Source of the DNA: Mesoplasma lactucae ATCC 49193
GTDB lineage: Bacteria > Bacillota_I > Bacilli_A > Mycoplasmatales > Mycoplasmataceae
Direction: 5' to 3'
Assembly: GCF_002441935.1 (NCBI RefSeq)
Contig: NZ_CP023668.1
Span: 1-64,000 of the forward strand
Length of the DNA stretch: 64,000 bases
In this document: piece by piece, positions 31,012 through 41,638 of the stretch
Position numbering within the stretch: position 1 is the stretch's first letter
How the letters are laid out: each line of letters starts with the position of its first letter
The notes under the pieces: model-generated
The model's database searches: none
Told to the model about the DNA's origin: nothing
What the model saw: only the letters and a program-made list of their open reading frames with translations
Translations under genes and position numbers: made by a program

Positions 31012-31405
31012 GAATAATCAAATGACAGATCTACGCAAAATGAGCGTTGATGATCTTATCAAAACTGGTGAAGATAAAAGAGCTGAATTATTCGCTTTAA
31101 AATTCCAAGCTGTCTTAGGTAGCTTAGAACAAACTCACCGTATCAACCAAATTAAAAAAGAAATCGCAAGAATTGAATTAGTTCTTTCAGAAAAAAAACG
31201 TGAAGGACAAAACGTTAATAAATCTGTTAAAGCTGATTACAATAAAGCAGTTGAACAAGCTGATGCTGATGGAAAAAAAGTTCGCGAAAAACAATTAAAA
31301 CAATTACAAGATTTACAAAACAATTTACAACAACCAACTGAAGAAGCACAAGCTGACGCATTGGCAAAAGCTACAGTAACTGAAGCTAAAGGAGAAACAA
31401 AATAA
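31004..31405 (+). CDS. rpmC: ribosomal protein uL29 with long C-terminal extension
   Basis: 133 residues, about twice the usual 60-70. Residues about 8-70 are uL29 ([12 protein letters not shown] ... [28 protein letters not shown]). The remaining 60 residues are helical and rich in Gln, Lys, Ala and Glu, ending AEAKGETK-like. The start ATG 31004, inside the end of rplP, has GAGAGGTGA about 6 nt upstream. uL29 sits at the tunnel exit, so the extension may contact nascent-chain factors; that is inference. Confidence 0.93.
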   Translation: MPKNNQMTDLRKMSVDDLIKTGEDKRAELFALKFQAVLGSLEQTHRINQIKKEIARIELVLSEKKREGQNVNKSVKADYNKAVEQADADGKKVREKQLKQLQDLQNNLQQPTEEAQADALAKATVTEAKGETK

Positions 31406-31407
31406 TT

Positions 31408-31665
31408 ATGGAAAGAAATAGTCGTAAAGTATTAACTGGTAAAGTTGTGTCTGACAAAATGGACAAAACTATTACTGTGTTAGTTGAAACCTATAAAGAT
31501 CACCCAATCTACAAAAAACGTGTTAAATATTCTAAAAAATATAAAGCACATGATGAACAACAAGAAGCTCGTATCGGAGACAGAGTTGAAATTATGGAAA
31601 CTCGTCCCTTATCAGCAACTAAAAACTTTAGATTAGTTAGAGTTATTGAAAAAGCTGTTCTTTAA
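31408..31665 (+). CDS. rpsQ: ribosomal protein uS17
   Basis: 85 residues. [19 protein letters not shown] and the [16 protein letters not shown] segment are characteristic of uS17, an early 16S rRNA-binding protein of the 30S body. It starts 2 nt after rpmC. Confidence 0.97.
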   Translation: MERNSRKVLTGKVVSDKMDKTITVLVETYKDHPIYKKRVKYSKKYKAHDEQQEARIGDRVEIMETRPLSATKNFRLVRVIEKAVL

Positions 31666-31697
31666 TAAGAAATTATAAGAGAAGGAAGTATTAAGAT

Positions 31698-32066
31698 ATG
31701 ATTCAAGAATTATCAAAATTAAAAGTTGCAGATAACTCAGGTGCAAGAGAACTTAGAGTTATCAGAAACCTTGGGGGATCACGTAAGAAATTTTCTGGAA
31801 TTGGAGATATCGTTGTGGCATCAGTGATATCTGCTCAACCAGGAGCTGCAGTTAAAAAAGGGCAAGTTGTAAAAGCCGTTATTGTAAGAACTACTCGTGA
31901 ATTACGTCGTGAAGACGGAACATACATTAAATTCAGTGAAAATGCTGCTGTGTTAGTAAAAGATGATAAAAACCCACGTGGTACTCGTATTTTCGGGCCT
32001 ATTGCTCGTGAAGTTAAAGAATCAGGGTTTGTTAAAATCTCATCATTAGCACCAGAAGTACTATAG
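31698..32066 (+). CDS. rplN: ribosomal protein uL14
   Basis: 122 residues, exact family length. [34 protein letters not shown] and the end SLAPEVL identify uL14, which contacts the 30S subunit at bridge B8 and binds silencing factor RsfS. Confidence 0.98.
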   Translation: MIQELSKLKVADNSGARELRVIRNLGGSRKKFSGIGDIVVASVISAQPGAAVKKGQVVKAVIVRTTRELRREDGTYIKFSENAAVLVKDDKNPRGTRIFGPIAREVKESGFVKISSLAPEVL

Positions 32067-32079
32067 GAGAAACAGAAAG

Positions 32080-32397
32080 ATGGCAAAATCAAAATTATTA
32101 AAAGGTGATATTGTTAAAGTTATTGCTGGTTCTCACAAAGGAGAATCTGGTCCAATCACTTGAATATCAAAAGATAAAACAAGAGTATCAGTACAAGGAA
32201 TTGAAGTTTCAAAACACCAAAAACCTAGTCAAGCTGATACAGAAGGTGGAATTAAACAAATTCCAGCAACAATTCATATTTCAAACGTTGCTTTAGTAGA
32301 TCCTAAGAAAAAAGATACTGCTACAAGAGTTGGTTACCAAATCAACGATGGTAAAAAAGAACGTTTTGCAAAAAAATCAGGTCAAGTTATTAAATAG
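32080..32397 (+). CDS. rplX: ribosomal protein uL24
   Basis: 105 residues with an N-terminal KOW motif ([21 protein letters not shown]) followed by a conserved hinge [18 protein letters not shown]. uL24 is an assembly initiator of the 50S subunit. One Trp (position about 28) is TGA, cutting the frame in the standard code. Confidence 0.97.
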
Positions 32398-32417
32398 TAG
32401 GAAGGAACAAGAAATTT

Positions 32418-32963
32418 ATGAACAAAAGTAGAATCGAAACAAACTACAAGGAAAATATTGTTCCTGAACTATTCAAAGAATTTGAATACCAATCAGTAAT
32501 GCAAGTACCTAAAATTGATAAAATCGTTATCAACATGGGTATTGGAGACGCTGTTCACGATTCAAAAAGAATCCAAGAAGCAGCAGATGAACTTGCAATT
32601 ATTACAGGACAAAAACCTTTAGTTACAAAAGCTAAAAAATCACTTGCCGTATTTAAATTACGTGCAGGAATGCCTATTGGAGTAAAAGTTACTTTAAGAG
32701 GTAAAAAAATGTACGATTTCTTAGATCGTCTAATCAACATCTCATTACCACGTGTACGTGACTTTAGAGGGGTTTCAAAAACAGCATTTGATGGATTTGG
32801 AAACTACACTCTAGGAGTTAAAGAACAAATCATTTTCCCAGAAATTGATTTTGATAAAGTACAAAAAATCCGTGGAATGGATATTACTATCGTTACAACT
32901 GCAAAAACTAATAAAGAAGCATTCGCACTACTTGAAAAAGTAGGAATGCCTTTCCAAAAATAA
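32418..32963 (+). CDS. rplE: ribosomal protein uL5
   Basis: 181 residues. The family blocks [41 protein letters not shown] and [30 protein letters not shown] are all present. uL5 binds 5S rRNA and bridges to the small subunit head. Confidence 0.98.
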   Translation: MNKSRIETNYKENIVPELFKEFEYQSVMQVPKIDKIVINMGIGDAVHDSKRIQEAADELAIITGQKPLVTKAKKSLAVFKLRAGMPIGVKVTLRGKKMYDFLDRLINISLPRVRDFRGVSKTAFDGFGNYTLGVKEQIIFPEIDFDKVQKIRGMDITIVTTAKTNKEAFALLEKVGMPFQK

Positions 32964-32988
32964 TACTTAAGAAAGGATATAAGAAAAA

Positions 32989-33174
32989 ATGGCAAAAAAA
33001 TCATTAAAAACAAAACAAGCTAAACATCAAAAATTTGCTGTGAGAAATTACACTCGTTGTAATAACTGTGGAAGACCTCACGCTGTGCTAAAAAAATACG
33101 GAATTTGCCGAATTTGCTTTAGAAAATTCGCTTATGAAGGACAAATCCCTGGTGTCAAGAAAGCATCTTGATAG
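32989..33174 (+). CDS. rpsN: ribosomal protein uS14, zinc-binding type
   Basis: 61 residues, the short zinc form (C+). [20 protein letters not shown] gives the four-Cys ribbon. The protein ends KASW with TGA as Trp followed by TAG. AAAGGATA lies upstream. It belongs to the 30S head. Confidence 0.97.
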
Positions 33175-33197
33175 AAATTAATAGGAGAAAAGAATAA

Positions 33198-33587
33198 ATG
33201 ACTACAGACGTAATCGCAGATATGTTAACAAGAATCCGTAATGCAAACCAAAGATATTTACCAACAGTAAGTATGCCAAGTAGTAAGATGAAAGTTGAAA
33301 TTGCTCAAATCTTAAAAGCAGAAGGATTTATTGAAGACTTTAAAGTTGAAGGCGACAAAAAGAAAACTTTAACTATTAACTTAAAATACAAAGGTAAAAC
33401 CCGCGTAATTCAAGGACTTAAAAAAATCTCTAAACCAGGACTTAGAGTATATGCACCAGCAAATGAAATTCCTCAAGTATTAAACGGATTAGGAATCGCT
33501 ATTGTATCAACATCAAAAGGAATCATGACAGGTAAAGACGCTCGTAACCAAAAAGCTGGTGGCGAAGTGTTAGCCTTTGTCTGATAA
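33198..33587 (+). CDS. rpsH: ribosomal protein uS8
   Basis: 129 residues. [16 protein letters not shown] at the start and [31 protein letters not shown] at the end identify uS8; the last residue is a Trp encoded by TGA before TAA. uS8 is a central-domain 16S rRNA binder and, in E. coli, the repressor of the spc operon. Confidence 0.98.
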
Positions 33588-33606
33588 GAAGGGAAGTTAA
33601 GAATAT

Positions 33607-34149
33607 ATGTCACGTATCGGAAATAGATCTTTAACTTTACCTGCAGGTGTTGAAATTAGCGTAGCAGCAAATAACGAAGTAACAGTAAAAGGACCAAAGG
33701 GAACTCTTATAAAAGAATTCTCACCTTTAATTACAATTGATGTAAAAGATGGTGCAGTAACCACCACTCGTGCAAACGAACAAAAACATACTAAACAATT
33801 ACATGGAACTACAAACTCAATCATCAAAGGGATGATTGAAGGAGTTTCAAATGGATTCTCTAAAGAATTACAAATCGTTGGGGTTGGGTACCGTGCGCAA
33901 TTAGCCGGAAACAAACTTAACTTATCTTTAGGATTCTCACACCCAGTTGCATATGATATTCCAGAAGGAATTACCATTGAAGTACCTAAACCAACTATTG
34001 TTATTGTCAAAGGAATTGACAAACAATTAGTTGGTCAAGTAGCAGCTGATATTAGATCATACCGTCGTCCAGAACCATACAAAGGTAAAGGAGTTAGATA
34101 TGCTGATGAGCACATTATTAGAAAAGAAGGAAAAGCAGCCGGTAAATAG
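33607..34149 (+). CDS. rplF: ribosomal protein uL6
   Basis: 180 residues. Start [17 protein letters not shown], internal [27 protein letters not shown] and terminal [28 protein letters not shown] are classic uL6, a duplicated-fold protein near the GTPase centre. Confidence 0.98.
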   Translation: MSRIGNRSLTLPAGVEISVAANNEVTVKGPKGTLIKEFSPLITIDVKDGAVTTTRANEQKHTKQLHGTTNSIIKGMIEGVSNGFSKELQIVGVGYRAQLAGNKLNLSLGFSHPVAYDIPEGITIEVPKPTIVIVKGIDKQLVGQVAADIRSYRRPEPYKGKGVRYADEHIIRKEGKAAGK

Positions 34150-34170
34150 GCTGTAAGAGGAGATTAGAGA

Positions 34171-34524
34171 ATGAAACACACTAAAGCAGAACAAAGAAAA
34201 AGAAGACACTACCGTGTTAGAAACAAAATTAGTGGTACTGCTACAAAACCTAGATTAAATGTTTTTAAATCTAACACTAATTTCTATGCTCAAATAATTG
34301 ATGATACTACTGGTAAAACATTAGTTTCAGCATCAACATTAAAACTAAACGACTTAAAATCTAAATCAAACATTGAAGCAGCAAAAGCTGTTGCCAATGA
34401 ATTAGCTAAAGAAGCTAAAAAAGCCAATATCACTGAAGTAGTATTTGATCGCAGTGGATATTTATACCATGGTAAAGTAAAAGCATTTGCTGATACTATG
34501 AGAGAAAACGGTATTAAATTCTAG
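34171..34524 (+). CDS. rplR: ribosomal protein uL18
   Basis: 117 residues. [27 protein letters not shown] and [28 protein letters not shown] identify uL18, which anchors 5S rRNA in the central protuberance together with uL5. Confidence 0.98.
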   Translation: MKHTKAEQRKRRHYRVRNKISGTATKPRLNVFKSNTNFYAQIIDDTTGKTLVSASTLKLNDLKSKSNIEAAKAVANELAKEAKKANITEVVFDRSGYLYHGKVKAFADTMRENGIKF

Positions 34525-34539
34525 AAAGGGAATAAGTGA

Positions 34540-35217
34540 ATGACAAACGAAGAAACAAAAGTAACTGCTCAAACAACTGAAGTAAAAGCTCCAGTTGCTA
34601 AAGCAGACGAAAGAACAAGTAGAGCTCCAAGAAACGACAGAAACGATAAAAGAAAACCAAAACGTAATACTCAAAACCGTCGTCCTCGTCAAGAAAAAGA
34701 CGATTTCGAAGAAAAAGTAGTAACAATTAGACGTGTTACTAAAGTTACAAAAGGTGGACGTCACTTCCGTTTCGCAGCTGTTGTAGTTGTAGGAAACAAA
34801 AAAGGACAAGTAGGATTTGGAACAGGTAAAGCAAACGAAGTTCCTGATGCTATTAAAAAAGCCGTAAAAGAAGCTCGTAAAAACTTAATTACTGTACCTT
34901 TAAGAGGTACAACAATTCCTCACGAAATTTTAGGAACTTATGGAGCAGGTAAAGTTTTAATTAAACCTGCTAAAGAAGGGACTGGAGTAATTGCTGGGGG
35001 ACCTGCTCGTGCTGTAATTGAACTTGCCGGAATTTCAGATATTTATGCTAAATCTCTAGGATCAAATACACCAATCAACATGATTAGAGCTACTCTTGAT
35101 GGGTTAGCTAATGTTCAAACTCTTGACCGTGTAAACGAATTAAGAAAGAACAAACCAACAAAAAACACAACAACAGAAAAAGTAGCTCCTAAAACAACTG
35201 AAGCTGCTATTGCTTAA
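34540..35217 (+). CDS. rpsE: ribosomal protein uS5 with N- and C-terminal extensions
   Basis: 225 residues against about 165 in E. coli. The core (about residues 50-205) has [35 protein letters not shown] and [12 protein letters not shown]-like signature [16 protein letters not shown]. The first 50 residues are a disordered, Arg/Asn/Lys-rich extension, and the end is Thr/Ala-rich. rplO follows directly: rpmD (L30), found between them in most bacteria, is missing. Confidence 0.96.
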   Translation: MTNEETKVTAQTTEVKAPVAKADERTSRAPRNDRNDKRKPKRNTQNRRPRQEKDDFEEKVVTIRRVTKVTKGGRHFRFAAVVVVGNKKGQVGFGTGKANEVPDAIKKAVKEARKNLITVPLRGTTIPHEILGTYGAGKVLIKPAKEGTGVIAGGPARAVIELAGISDIYAKSLGSNTPINMIRATLDGLANVQTLDRVNELRKNKPTKNTTTEKVAPKTTEAAIA

Positions 35218-35234
35218 GGAAGGAGAAGGTATCG

Positions 35235-35672
35235 ATGAAATTAAACGAATTAAAATCAACAAAAGGAAGTCGTAAAGACGTAACTAGAGTCGGTAGAGGT
35301 ACTGGATCTGGAAAAGGTAAAACTGCTTCACGTGGACACAAAGGACAAAACTCACGTTCTGGTGGTGGAGTTAGACCTGGATTCGAAGGAGGACAAACTC
35401 CTTTATTCAGAAGATTACCAAAAGTAGGATTTAACTCACTAAATCGTAAAGAATATGTTTTAATTAACTTAGGACAAATCGAAAACTTCGATTTTAATGA
35501 TATCAACCCAAAAACCCTAGTTGATAACAAAATCATTAAAAATGAAGACGTTTTAGTAAAAATTTTGGGAAACGGTACATTAACTAAAAAAGTTAATGTT
35601 AAAGTTAACAAAATCTCTCAATCAGCAAAAGATGCTATTGAGAAAAATGGGGGAACTGTAGAGGTGTTTTAG
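35235..35672 (+). CDS. rplO: ribosomal protein uL15
   Basis: 145 residues. [38 protein letters not shown] and [23 protein letters not shown] are diagnostic. uL15 is a late 50S assembly protein. Its stop codon abuts the secY start with no gap. Confidence 0.97.
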   Translation: MKLNELKSTKGSRKDVTRVGRGTGSGKGKTASRGHKGQNSRSGGGVRPGFEGGQTPLFRRLPKVGFNSLNRKEYVLINLGQIENFDFNDINPKTLVDNKIIKNEDVLVKILGNGTLTKKVNVKVNKISQSAKDAIEKNGGTVEVF

Positions 35673-37163
35673 TTGTCAAAACTTATTAAAGCTAGAAGAG
35701 ATAAAGAACTAGCAACTAATAAAAAAAGACATTCTAAAAAAGTAAAAAACGATTTCGACAAGTCAAATTTCTTTGTAAAAAACAAGGATTTGATTTTGAG
35801 AATCGTTTTTACTTTTTTTGTACTTGTTATAATCCGCGCAGGGATGTATTTAACTGTGCCTGGAGTTACAATCGATCAAAAAGCGATGAGTGACGCTCAG
35901 GGAATGGATTTTTTTCAATTAATGTCTACTTTAGGTGGAGGAAGTATTGGTAAATTCTCAATTTTAGCATTGGGAGTTTCACCATACATCACTGCATCAA
36001 TTATTGTTCAACTACTTTCAACAGATGTTATTCCAGTTTTAACTAACTGGGCTAAGTCTGGAGAGCGTGGGAGAAAGAAATTAGACCGCTTAACTAAAGT
36101 CTTAATGATTCCGTTTGCAATTATGCAAGCTGAAGCTACTGTCTTTACGTTAGCAAATATGAAGAGTGCTGATGGTAAATCAGTTATCAATTTAGCTTGA
36201 GAAACTGCAGGAAGCCAAGTTGGAATGGCTCCAGCTGCTTTCTACTATGTCTTGATTCCGTTAATTATGTTAGCTGGATCATATCTAATGCTATGAATTG
36301 CTGATCAAATTACTGTTAGAGGTGTTGGAAACGGAATTTCAATTATTATCTTCTTGGGAATTATTACAACATTCCCAAACAACTTTAAATCAAGTTTCCA
36401 ATATTGAATTCCTTCAATGCATGAAAGTGCTGGGATACTCTTTAGCGGAATAATTAAATTTGTAATTTATGTTGTTGTGTTCTTATTAGTTATCTTCTTT
36501 GTTGTTTTAATGAATGAAGCCGAACGTAAGATACCAATCCAACAAACCGGTAGTGGTCTTGTTAAAACAGAAGATTACACACCATACTTACCGTTGAAAT
36601 TAAATAATGCTGGAGTTATTCCTGTTATCTTCGCATCAGCGATTATTTCAACCCCAATTACAATTGCACAAATTGTAAGAGCTGGAAGTCCAAATTCTGG
36701 ATTTGTTAAGTTCTGTGACAATGTCTTGTCATTTGGAAGTTGATGAGGAATTGCGATTTATGCAGTCTTAACGATTGCCTTCACATTCCTATATGCCCAA
36801 GTGCAAATCAACCCAGAAAAAATCGCTGAAAACTTTAAAAAGTCAGGAACATTTATTCCAGGGATTAAACCTGGAAAAGACACAAGTAAATTCTTAGCTG
36901 GAACAATTAATAGACTTTCAATTATTGGGTCATTGTTCTTAGCAATTATTGCTGTGTTACCATACATCATTTCTAAAATCACTGGTTTACCCTCACAATT
37001 TGCAATTGGAGGAACTGGATTAATCATTTGTATTTCTGTTGCAATTCAAACAATTCAACAACTTAAAGGTCGTGTGATTCAACAATCATTTATCGACAAG
37101 AAAAAACAAAAATTCGGCGACAAACAAGTGATGGAACAAGAAAGAGAATCTCATATTTGATAG
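35673..37163 (+). CDS. secY: preprotein translocase subunit SecY
   Basis: 496 residues with about ten membrane helices, the channel of the Sec translocon. LALGVSPYITASIIVQLL and ERGRKKLDRLTKVL in the first half and AERKIPIQQTG in the large cytoplasmic loop are family signatures. A TTG start immediately after the rplO TAG was chosen; GAGGTG lies 8 nt before it. The N-terminus is longer and more basic than in E. coli. The last codon before TAG is TGA (Trp). The secreted and lipoproteins in this window depend on it. Confidence 0.95.
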
Positions 37164-37175
37164 GAGAATGTTAAT

Positions 37176-37826
37176 ATGAATATTATTTTATTAGGAGCAC
37201 CTGGTTCAGGAAAAGGAACACAGGCTGAAAAATTAGTTAATAATCAACATTTCGTTCAGTTTTCTACTGGAGACGTAATGCGTAAAGAAATGAAAGAAAA
37301 TACACCTCTTGGTCAAGAATGTAAAAAATACATTGATAATGGTCAATTAGTGCCAGATTCAATCGTTAACGCAATGGTTGATAACTACTTAACAAACGAA
37401 AAACACGATAACTTAATCTTCGATGGTTATCCAAGAACTTTAGATCAAGCAAAAGAATTAGACAAAATGTTAGCTAAATTAGATTCTAAAATTGATCGTG
37501 TAATCTATATTGATGTTGCGCCTGACATTATTATGGAAAGAATCAGTGGACGTTTAGTGTGTCCAGTATGTAAAAGAAGTTATCATACAACAAACCGTAA
37601 ACCAAAAGTTGAAGGAATTTGTGATTATGATGGAGCTAAATTAGTTCGTCGTAGTGATGATGAACCTGAAAAGGTTAAAACTCGTTTAAAAGAATACGAA
37701 AAAAACACTAAACCATTAATTGAATACTACAAAAACATTGAAAAAGTAGTAAAAATTGATGGACAAGATCCAAATCCAGAATATGCTTATGAACAAATCC
37801 TTAAAGACTTGGGGATGAATAAGTAA
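37176..37826 (+). CDS. adk: adenylate kinase
   Basis: 216 residues; catalyses ATP + AMP to 2 ADP. P-loop GAPGSGKGT (residues 7-15), FDGYPRT for AMP binding, and DDEPEKVKTRL. The LID has a CPVC pair with CDYD, so the zinc site is Cys3-Asp, the form common in Gram-positive relatives. It lies 12 nt after secY and 2 nt before map. Confidence 0.98.
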   Translation: MNIILLGAPGSGKGTQAEKLVNNQHFVQFSTGDVMRKEMKENTPLGQECKKYIDNGQLVPDSIVNAMVDNYLTNEKHDNLIFDGYPRTLDQAKELDKMLAKLDSKIDRVIYIDVAPDIIMERISGRLVCPVCKRSYHTTNRKPKVEGICDYDGAKLVRRSDDEPEKVKTRLKEYEKNTKPLIEYYKNIEKVVKIDGQDPNPEYAYEQILKDLGMNK

Positions 37827-37828
37827 AA

Positions 37829-38590
37829 ATGGTAACAATTAAAAACGAAGAACAAATTGAAAATATGCGTAAAGCTGGAAAGGTTCTTTCTGAAGCTCTA
37901 CACATGCTTTATGACAAAGCACAAGTTGGAGTTAATATCCTTGATTTAGATAAAGCGTTTGCTGAATTTATTGCTAAAAATGGATGTGAATCTAACTTTC
38001 TAGATTATGGTGGATTTCCAAAAACTATTTGTGTTTCAATCAATGACCAATTAGTACATGGGATTCCTCGCGACCGCGTGATAAAAGATGGGGATATCGT
38101 CAGTATTGATGCTGGATGTATCTATAATGGATGACATGCAGATTCAGCTTTTACAAAAATTTGTGGGACACCGAAAAGTGAAAAAGATGTTATACTATTA
38201 AGGGTGACTGAAAAATCTCTTGATATGGCAATCGAACTTGTTAAACCAGGTGCGAGAATCGGAGATATTGGTGCGACAATCCAAGAATATGTAGAAAGTT
38301 TTGGATTTTCTGTACCAAGAGATTACACTGGACACGGAATCGGCGCTGAAATGCATGAAGATCCCTATGTTCCAAACTATGGATCACATGGATCTGGGAT
38401 GAGACTTCGTGCTGGAATGGTTATTTGTATTGAACCAATGGTTCAAGAAGGTAGTCATTTAACCAGAACTGATCCAGATGGATGAACAGTGTATTCAGTC
38501 GACCACAGCAATAGTGCTCATTTTGAACATACTATTTTGGTCACTGAAACAGGTCATGAAGTATTGACACGTTATAAAGGAGATAAATAG
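37829..38590 (+). CDS. map: methionine aminopeptidase, type I
   Basis: 253 residues; removes the initiator Met. The five metal ligands are visible: Asp in SIDAGC, Asp in HADSAF, His in [12 protein letters not shown], Glu in CIEPM and Glu in [10 protein letters not shown]. Two Trp are TGA, one directly before the second Asp motif. It sits between adk and infA at 2-nt spacing. Confidence 0.97.
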
Positions 38591-38592
38591 AT

Positions 38593-38814
38593 ATGGCTAA
38601 AGAAGACTTATTAGAAGTTGACGGGACTGTTGTTGAAGTTTTGCCAAACGCAATGTTTAAGGTGAAATTAGAAAACGACGTTATTATAGATGCCCACGTG
38701 TCAGGTAAAATCCGAATGAATTACATCCGCATTTTACCTGGAGATAAGGTAACTGTCGCAATTTCACCATATGATATGACACGTGGAAGAATTACATATC
38801 GTTTTAAAGGTTAA
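38593..38814 (+). CDS. infA: translation initiation factor IF-1
   Basis: 73 residues, single OB fold: [38 protein letters not shown] then [27 protein letters not shown]. It binds the 30S A site during initiation. A 119-nt gap follows, which contains a terminator. Confidence 0.98.
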   Translation: MAKEDLLEVDGTVVEVLPNAMFKVKLENDVIIDAHVSGKIRMNYIRILPGDKVTVAISPYDMTRGRITYRFKG

Positions 38815-38888
38815 TATCCAAAAACGATATTTAAAAGGTTATAAAATCAAATCTTTTGTCAATTGTTCTTTTTGATAGAAGTAAAATA

Positions 38889-38914
38889 CTAATTTAGATA
38901 AATTAGTTTTTTTG
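38889..38914 (+). terminator. internal terminator between infA and rpmJ
   Basis: CTAATTTA/TAAATTAG perfect 8-bp stem with a 2-base loop and seven T. It divides the long ribosomal block, so genes from rpmJ onward need read-through or a local promoter; TTGTCA near 38857 may belong to one. Confidence 0.7.
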
Positions 38915-38933
38915 TAGATGGAGGGCTATAAAG

Positions 38934-39047
38934 ATGAAAGTAAGATCATCAGTCAAGAAAATTTGCGACAACTGTCGTGTAATTAGACGTAAGGGACGCG
39001 TAATGATTATTTGTATCCACCCCAAACATAAACAACGTCAAGGGTAA
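38934..39047 (+). CDS. rpmJ: ribosomal protein bL36
   Basis: 37 residues: [14 protein letters not shown] then [11 protein letters not shown]. The Cys-x2-Cys ... Cys-x4-His pattern is the zinc ribbon of the standard bL36 form. GGAGGG lies 8 nt upstream. Too short for many gene finders, but unambiguous. Confidence 0.96.
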   Translation: MKVRSSVKKICDNCRVIRRKGRVMIICIHPKHKQRQG

Positions 39048-39105
39048 TAACCTGACGAGTTTTGTTTTATTTGAATAAAAATAGTAAAAGAAAGGAATTG
39101 AATTA

Positions 39106-39471
39106 ATGGCTCGTATTAATGGAGTAGAAATACCAAACAATAAAAGAGTAGTAGTTGCTTTAACTTACATTTACGGTGTAGGACCAACAACATCAGAAAA
39201 AATCTTAAAAGATGCAAACATTTCTGAAGATATTCGTGTTAAAGACTTAACAGAAGAACAAATTAAAGAAATTACTCAAGGATTAAGTCATGTTAAAACT
39301 GAAGGAGATTTACGTAGAGAAACTTCTTTAAACATTAAACGTTTAATGGAAATTGGAAGTTACCGTGGAATTCGCCACCGTAAATCATTACCAGTTAGAG
39401 GACAATCTTCAAAAACAAATGCAAGAACTGCTAAAGGTCCTAGAAAAACTGTAGCAAACAAGAAAAAATAG
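39106..39471 (+). CDS. rpsM: ribosomal protein uS13
   Basis: 121 residues. [25 protein letters not shown] at the start and [17 protein letters not shown] with a basic tail are diagnostic. uS13 forms bridges from the 30S head to the 50S subunit. Confidence 0.98.
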   Translation: MARINGVEIPNNKRVVVALTYIYGVGPTTSEKILKDANISEDIRVKDLTEEQIKEITQGLSHVKTEGDLRRETSLNIKRLMEIGSYRGIRHRKSLPVRGQSSKTNARTAKGPRKTVANKKK

Positions 39472-39490
39472 TAGAAGGAGTTTATAAGAT

Positions 39491-39880
39491 ATGGCAAATA
39501 AAAGACCACAAGGTAAGAAAAAAATCAAAAAAAATATCCCTAAAGGTATCGCACACATTCATTCTACTTTTAATAACACAATTGTTACTATTAGTGATGA
39601 AAAAGGTAATGTATTATCATGATCAAGTGCTGGTGCATTAGGATTTAAAGGATCTAAAAAATCAACACCATATGCTGCTCAAATGATTGCTGAAGCAGCT
39701 GGTAAAGGTGCAATGGACAACGGTGTTAGAAGCATCGCTGTTGAAGTAAAAGGTCCTGGACCAGGACGTGATGCTGCTGTAAGAAGTTTACAAGCAGTAG
39801 GTTTAGAAATTTCTTCAATTAAAGATACAACACCAATCCCACACAACGGAGTTCGCCCTAGAAAACGTCCTAGAGGTTAA
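39491..39880 (+). CDS. rpsK: ribosomal protein uS11
   Basis: 129 residues. [26 protein letters not shown] and [20 protein letters not shown] ... [12 protein letters not shown] identify uS11 of the 30S platform. A TGA-encoded Trp at about residue 39 interrupts it in the standard code. rpoA follows after 5 nt. Confidence 0.98.
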
Positions 39881-39885
39881 TCAAG

Positions 39886-40833
39886 ATGAAACAATTTACA
39901 AGACCTGATTTTAATCTTTTAAAAGAAGAAAAAAGTAATTCTTATGGGGAATTTATGGTGGAACCTCTTGAAAGAGGTTTTGGAACTACTTTAGGAAACG
40001 CAATCCGTAGAACATTACTAGCAGCAACCCCTGGAGCTGCAGTGTACGCTATTAAATTAGATGGTGCACCACATGAATTCATGTCACTTCCAGGAATCGT
40101 TGAAAACGTATCAAGAATCGTTTTAAACATTAAACAACTAGTATTAAAAATCGATCCAAAAATGTACGGAGACGAAGAAGTAAAACTAAAAATTAAAACT
40201 ACTACACCTGGAGACATTACAGCTGGAGATATTGAAGTTCCTGCTGGAGTGGAAATCTTAAATAAAGATTTACACATCGCAACTCTATCAGATGGAGGAG
40301 TATTCGACTTAACTTTATATGCTAAAAATGGTCGTGGATATAAATCATTTAAAGAAAATAAAGAAGAAGTCAAAGAAGTCGGTTTAATTACTATCGATTC
40401 TAATTATTCACCAGTAACAAAAGTTGCTTATCATGTTGAACCTACCAAAATTGGTCGTTCAATTGATTTAGAAAAATTAATAATCGAAGTAACAACAGAT
40501 GGATCAATCACACCTGTAACAGCAATTTCAATTGCTGCTAAAGTGCTAGTTGCCCATTTAGAATACTTTGTAGACTTAAACCAAGAAATTAACGATTTAG
40601 AAATAATCGGTGTTGAAGAAGAAGATAATCAAGAATTGGACGAATCAATTGATGATTTAGACTTCACACAACGTTCATTAAACTGCTTAAAAAGAGCAGG
40701 AATTGAAACTTTAAGAGATTTAGTTTCTCGTTCTGAAGATGAAATTCAAGAAATTAGAAATCTTGGACGTAAATCATTCAAAGAAATTAAAGATAAAGTA
40801 AGCAATCTAGGTTTAAACTTTAAACAAGATTAA
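39886..40833 (+). CDS. rpoA: RNA polymerase alpha subunit
   Basis: 315 residues, full length. The N-terminal dimerisation domain shows YGEFMVEPLERGFGTTLGNAIRRTLLA, and the C-terminal domain shows DFTQRSLNCLKRAGIETLRDLVSRSEDEI with LGRKSFKEIKDK, the DNA- and activator-binding helix-hairpin-helix. It is downstream of rpsK and upstream of rplQ, the usual alpha-operon order. Confidence 0.98.
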   Translation: MKQFTRPDFNLLKEEKSNSYGEFMVEPLERGFGTTLGNAIRRTLLAATPGAAVYAIKLDGAPHEFMSLPGIVENVSRIVLNIKQLVLKIDPKMYGDEEVKLKIKTTTPGDITAGDIEVPAGVEILNKDLHIATLSDGGVFDLTLYAKNGRGYKSFKENKEEVKEVGLITIDSNYSPVTKVAYHVEPTKIGRSIDLEKLIIEVTTDGSITPVTAISIAAKVLVAHLEYFVDLNQEINDLEIIGVEEEDNQELDESIDDLDFTQRSLNCLKRAGIETLRDLVSRSEDEIQEIRNLGRKSFKEIKDKVSNLGLNFKQD

Positions 40834-40862
40834 TAAGAAAGTAATAGAGGAGGTTAGTTTTT

Positions 40863-41222
40863 ATGTCATACATTCAAAAACGTGGTAAAAATACCGCTTG
40901 AAGAGAATCATTAATGCGTAACTTAACAACTGAGTTAATCCTTAATGAATCATTAGAAATCACTGAAACAAGAGCTAAAGAATTAAGAAAACACTTCGAT
41001 CACATGATCACTTTAGCAAAACGTGGTGACTTACATGCTAGAAGACAAGCTAATGCTTGATTAAGAGATATCCAAGCAAACGAAAAAGAAACTGCTTTAC
41101 AAAAACTATTTACTGATTTAGGAAAACGTTACAAAGACCGTAATGGTGGATACACAAGAATCCTTAAATTAGACAACCGTAAAGGTGATAATGCACCAAT
41201 GGTTATCATTGAATTAGTTTAA
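40863..41222 (+). CDS. rplQ: ribosomal protein bL17
   Basis: 119 residues. [33 protein letters not shown] and [24 protein letters not shown] identify bL17. Preceded by AGGAGG; the last gene of the ribosomal block and followed by a strong terminator. Confidence 0.98.
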
Positions 41223-41244
41223 GAAAAAGTTAAAAAAATAAATG

Positions 41245-41270
41245 AGATGCACTTAGGTGCATCTTTTTTT
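41245..41270 (+). terminator. terminator of the S10-spc-alpha block
   Basis: AGATGCAC/GTGCATCT stem, loop TTAG, then seven T. Confidence 0.9.
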
Positions 41271-41320
41271 GTATTGTGATATTCTTATTTTGGAACTGTT
41301 AAATTTAAGGAGGTGTTACA

Positions 41321-41638
41321 TTGGCTACAACTCTTGTATATAATGATGCAAAACAACGACACGAGTTCTCTACACGTGTTAAACAGCATCCAAATTACGA
41401 AGCAATGACTTTAGACCAAGCTTGGGATTGATATTACACCACCCGTATTTTAGAAGTCTATTCTGACGATTTTAAAAAAATTCTTTCTTTAAATACTTAT
41501 AATGTTGATGAAACAATGAAAGTATTTGAAGGGGAGCTACAATTAGAAAACCGTGAAACAGCAGAATTCTTCTTAGCGTATGCTTACGATGGTAATATAC
41601 CAACCATAATTGTTAACTATAAGTTCCCATTTAATTAA
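41321..41638 (+). CDS. small hypothetical protein
   Basis: 105 residues from a TTG start (AAGGAGGTG lies 7 nt upstream, very strong). No family recognised. It is soluble, rich in aromatic residues and acidic (MTLDQAWDWYYTTRILEVYSDDF), with no membrane helix. It overlaps the convergent folA gene by 4 bp at TTAATTAA, which supplies stop codons to both strands. Confidence 0.7.
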
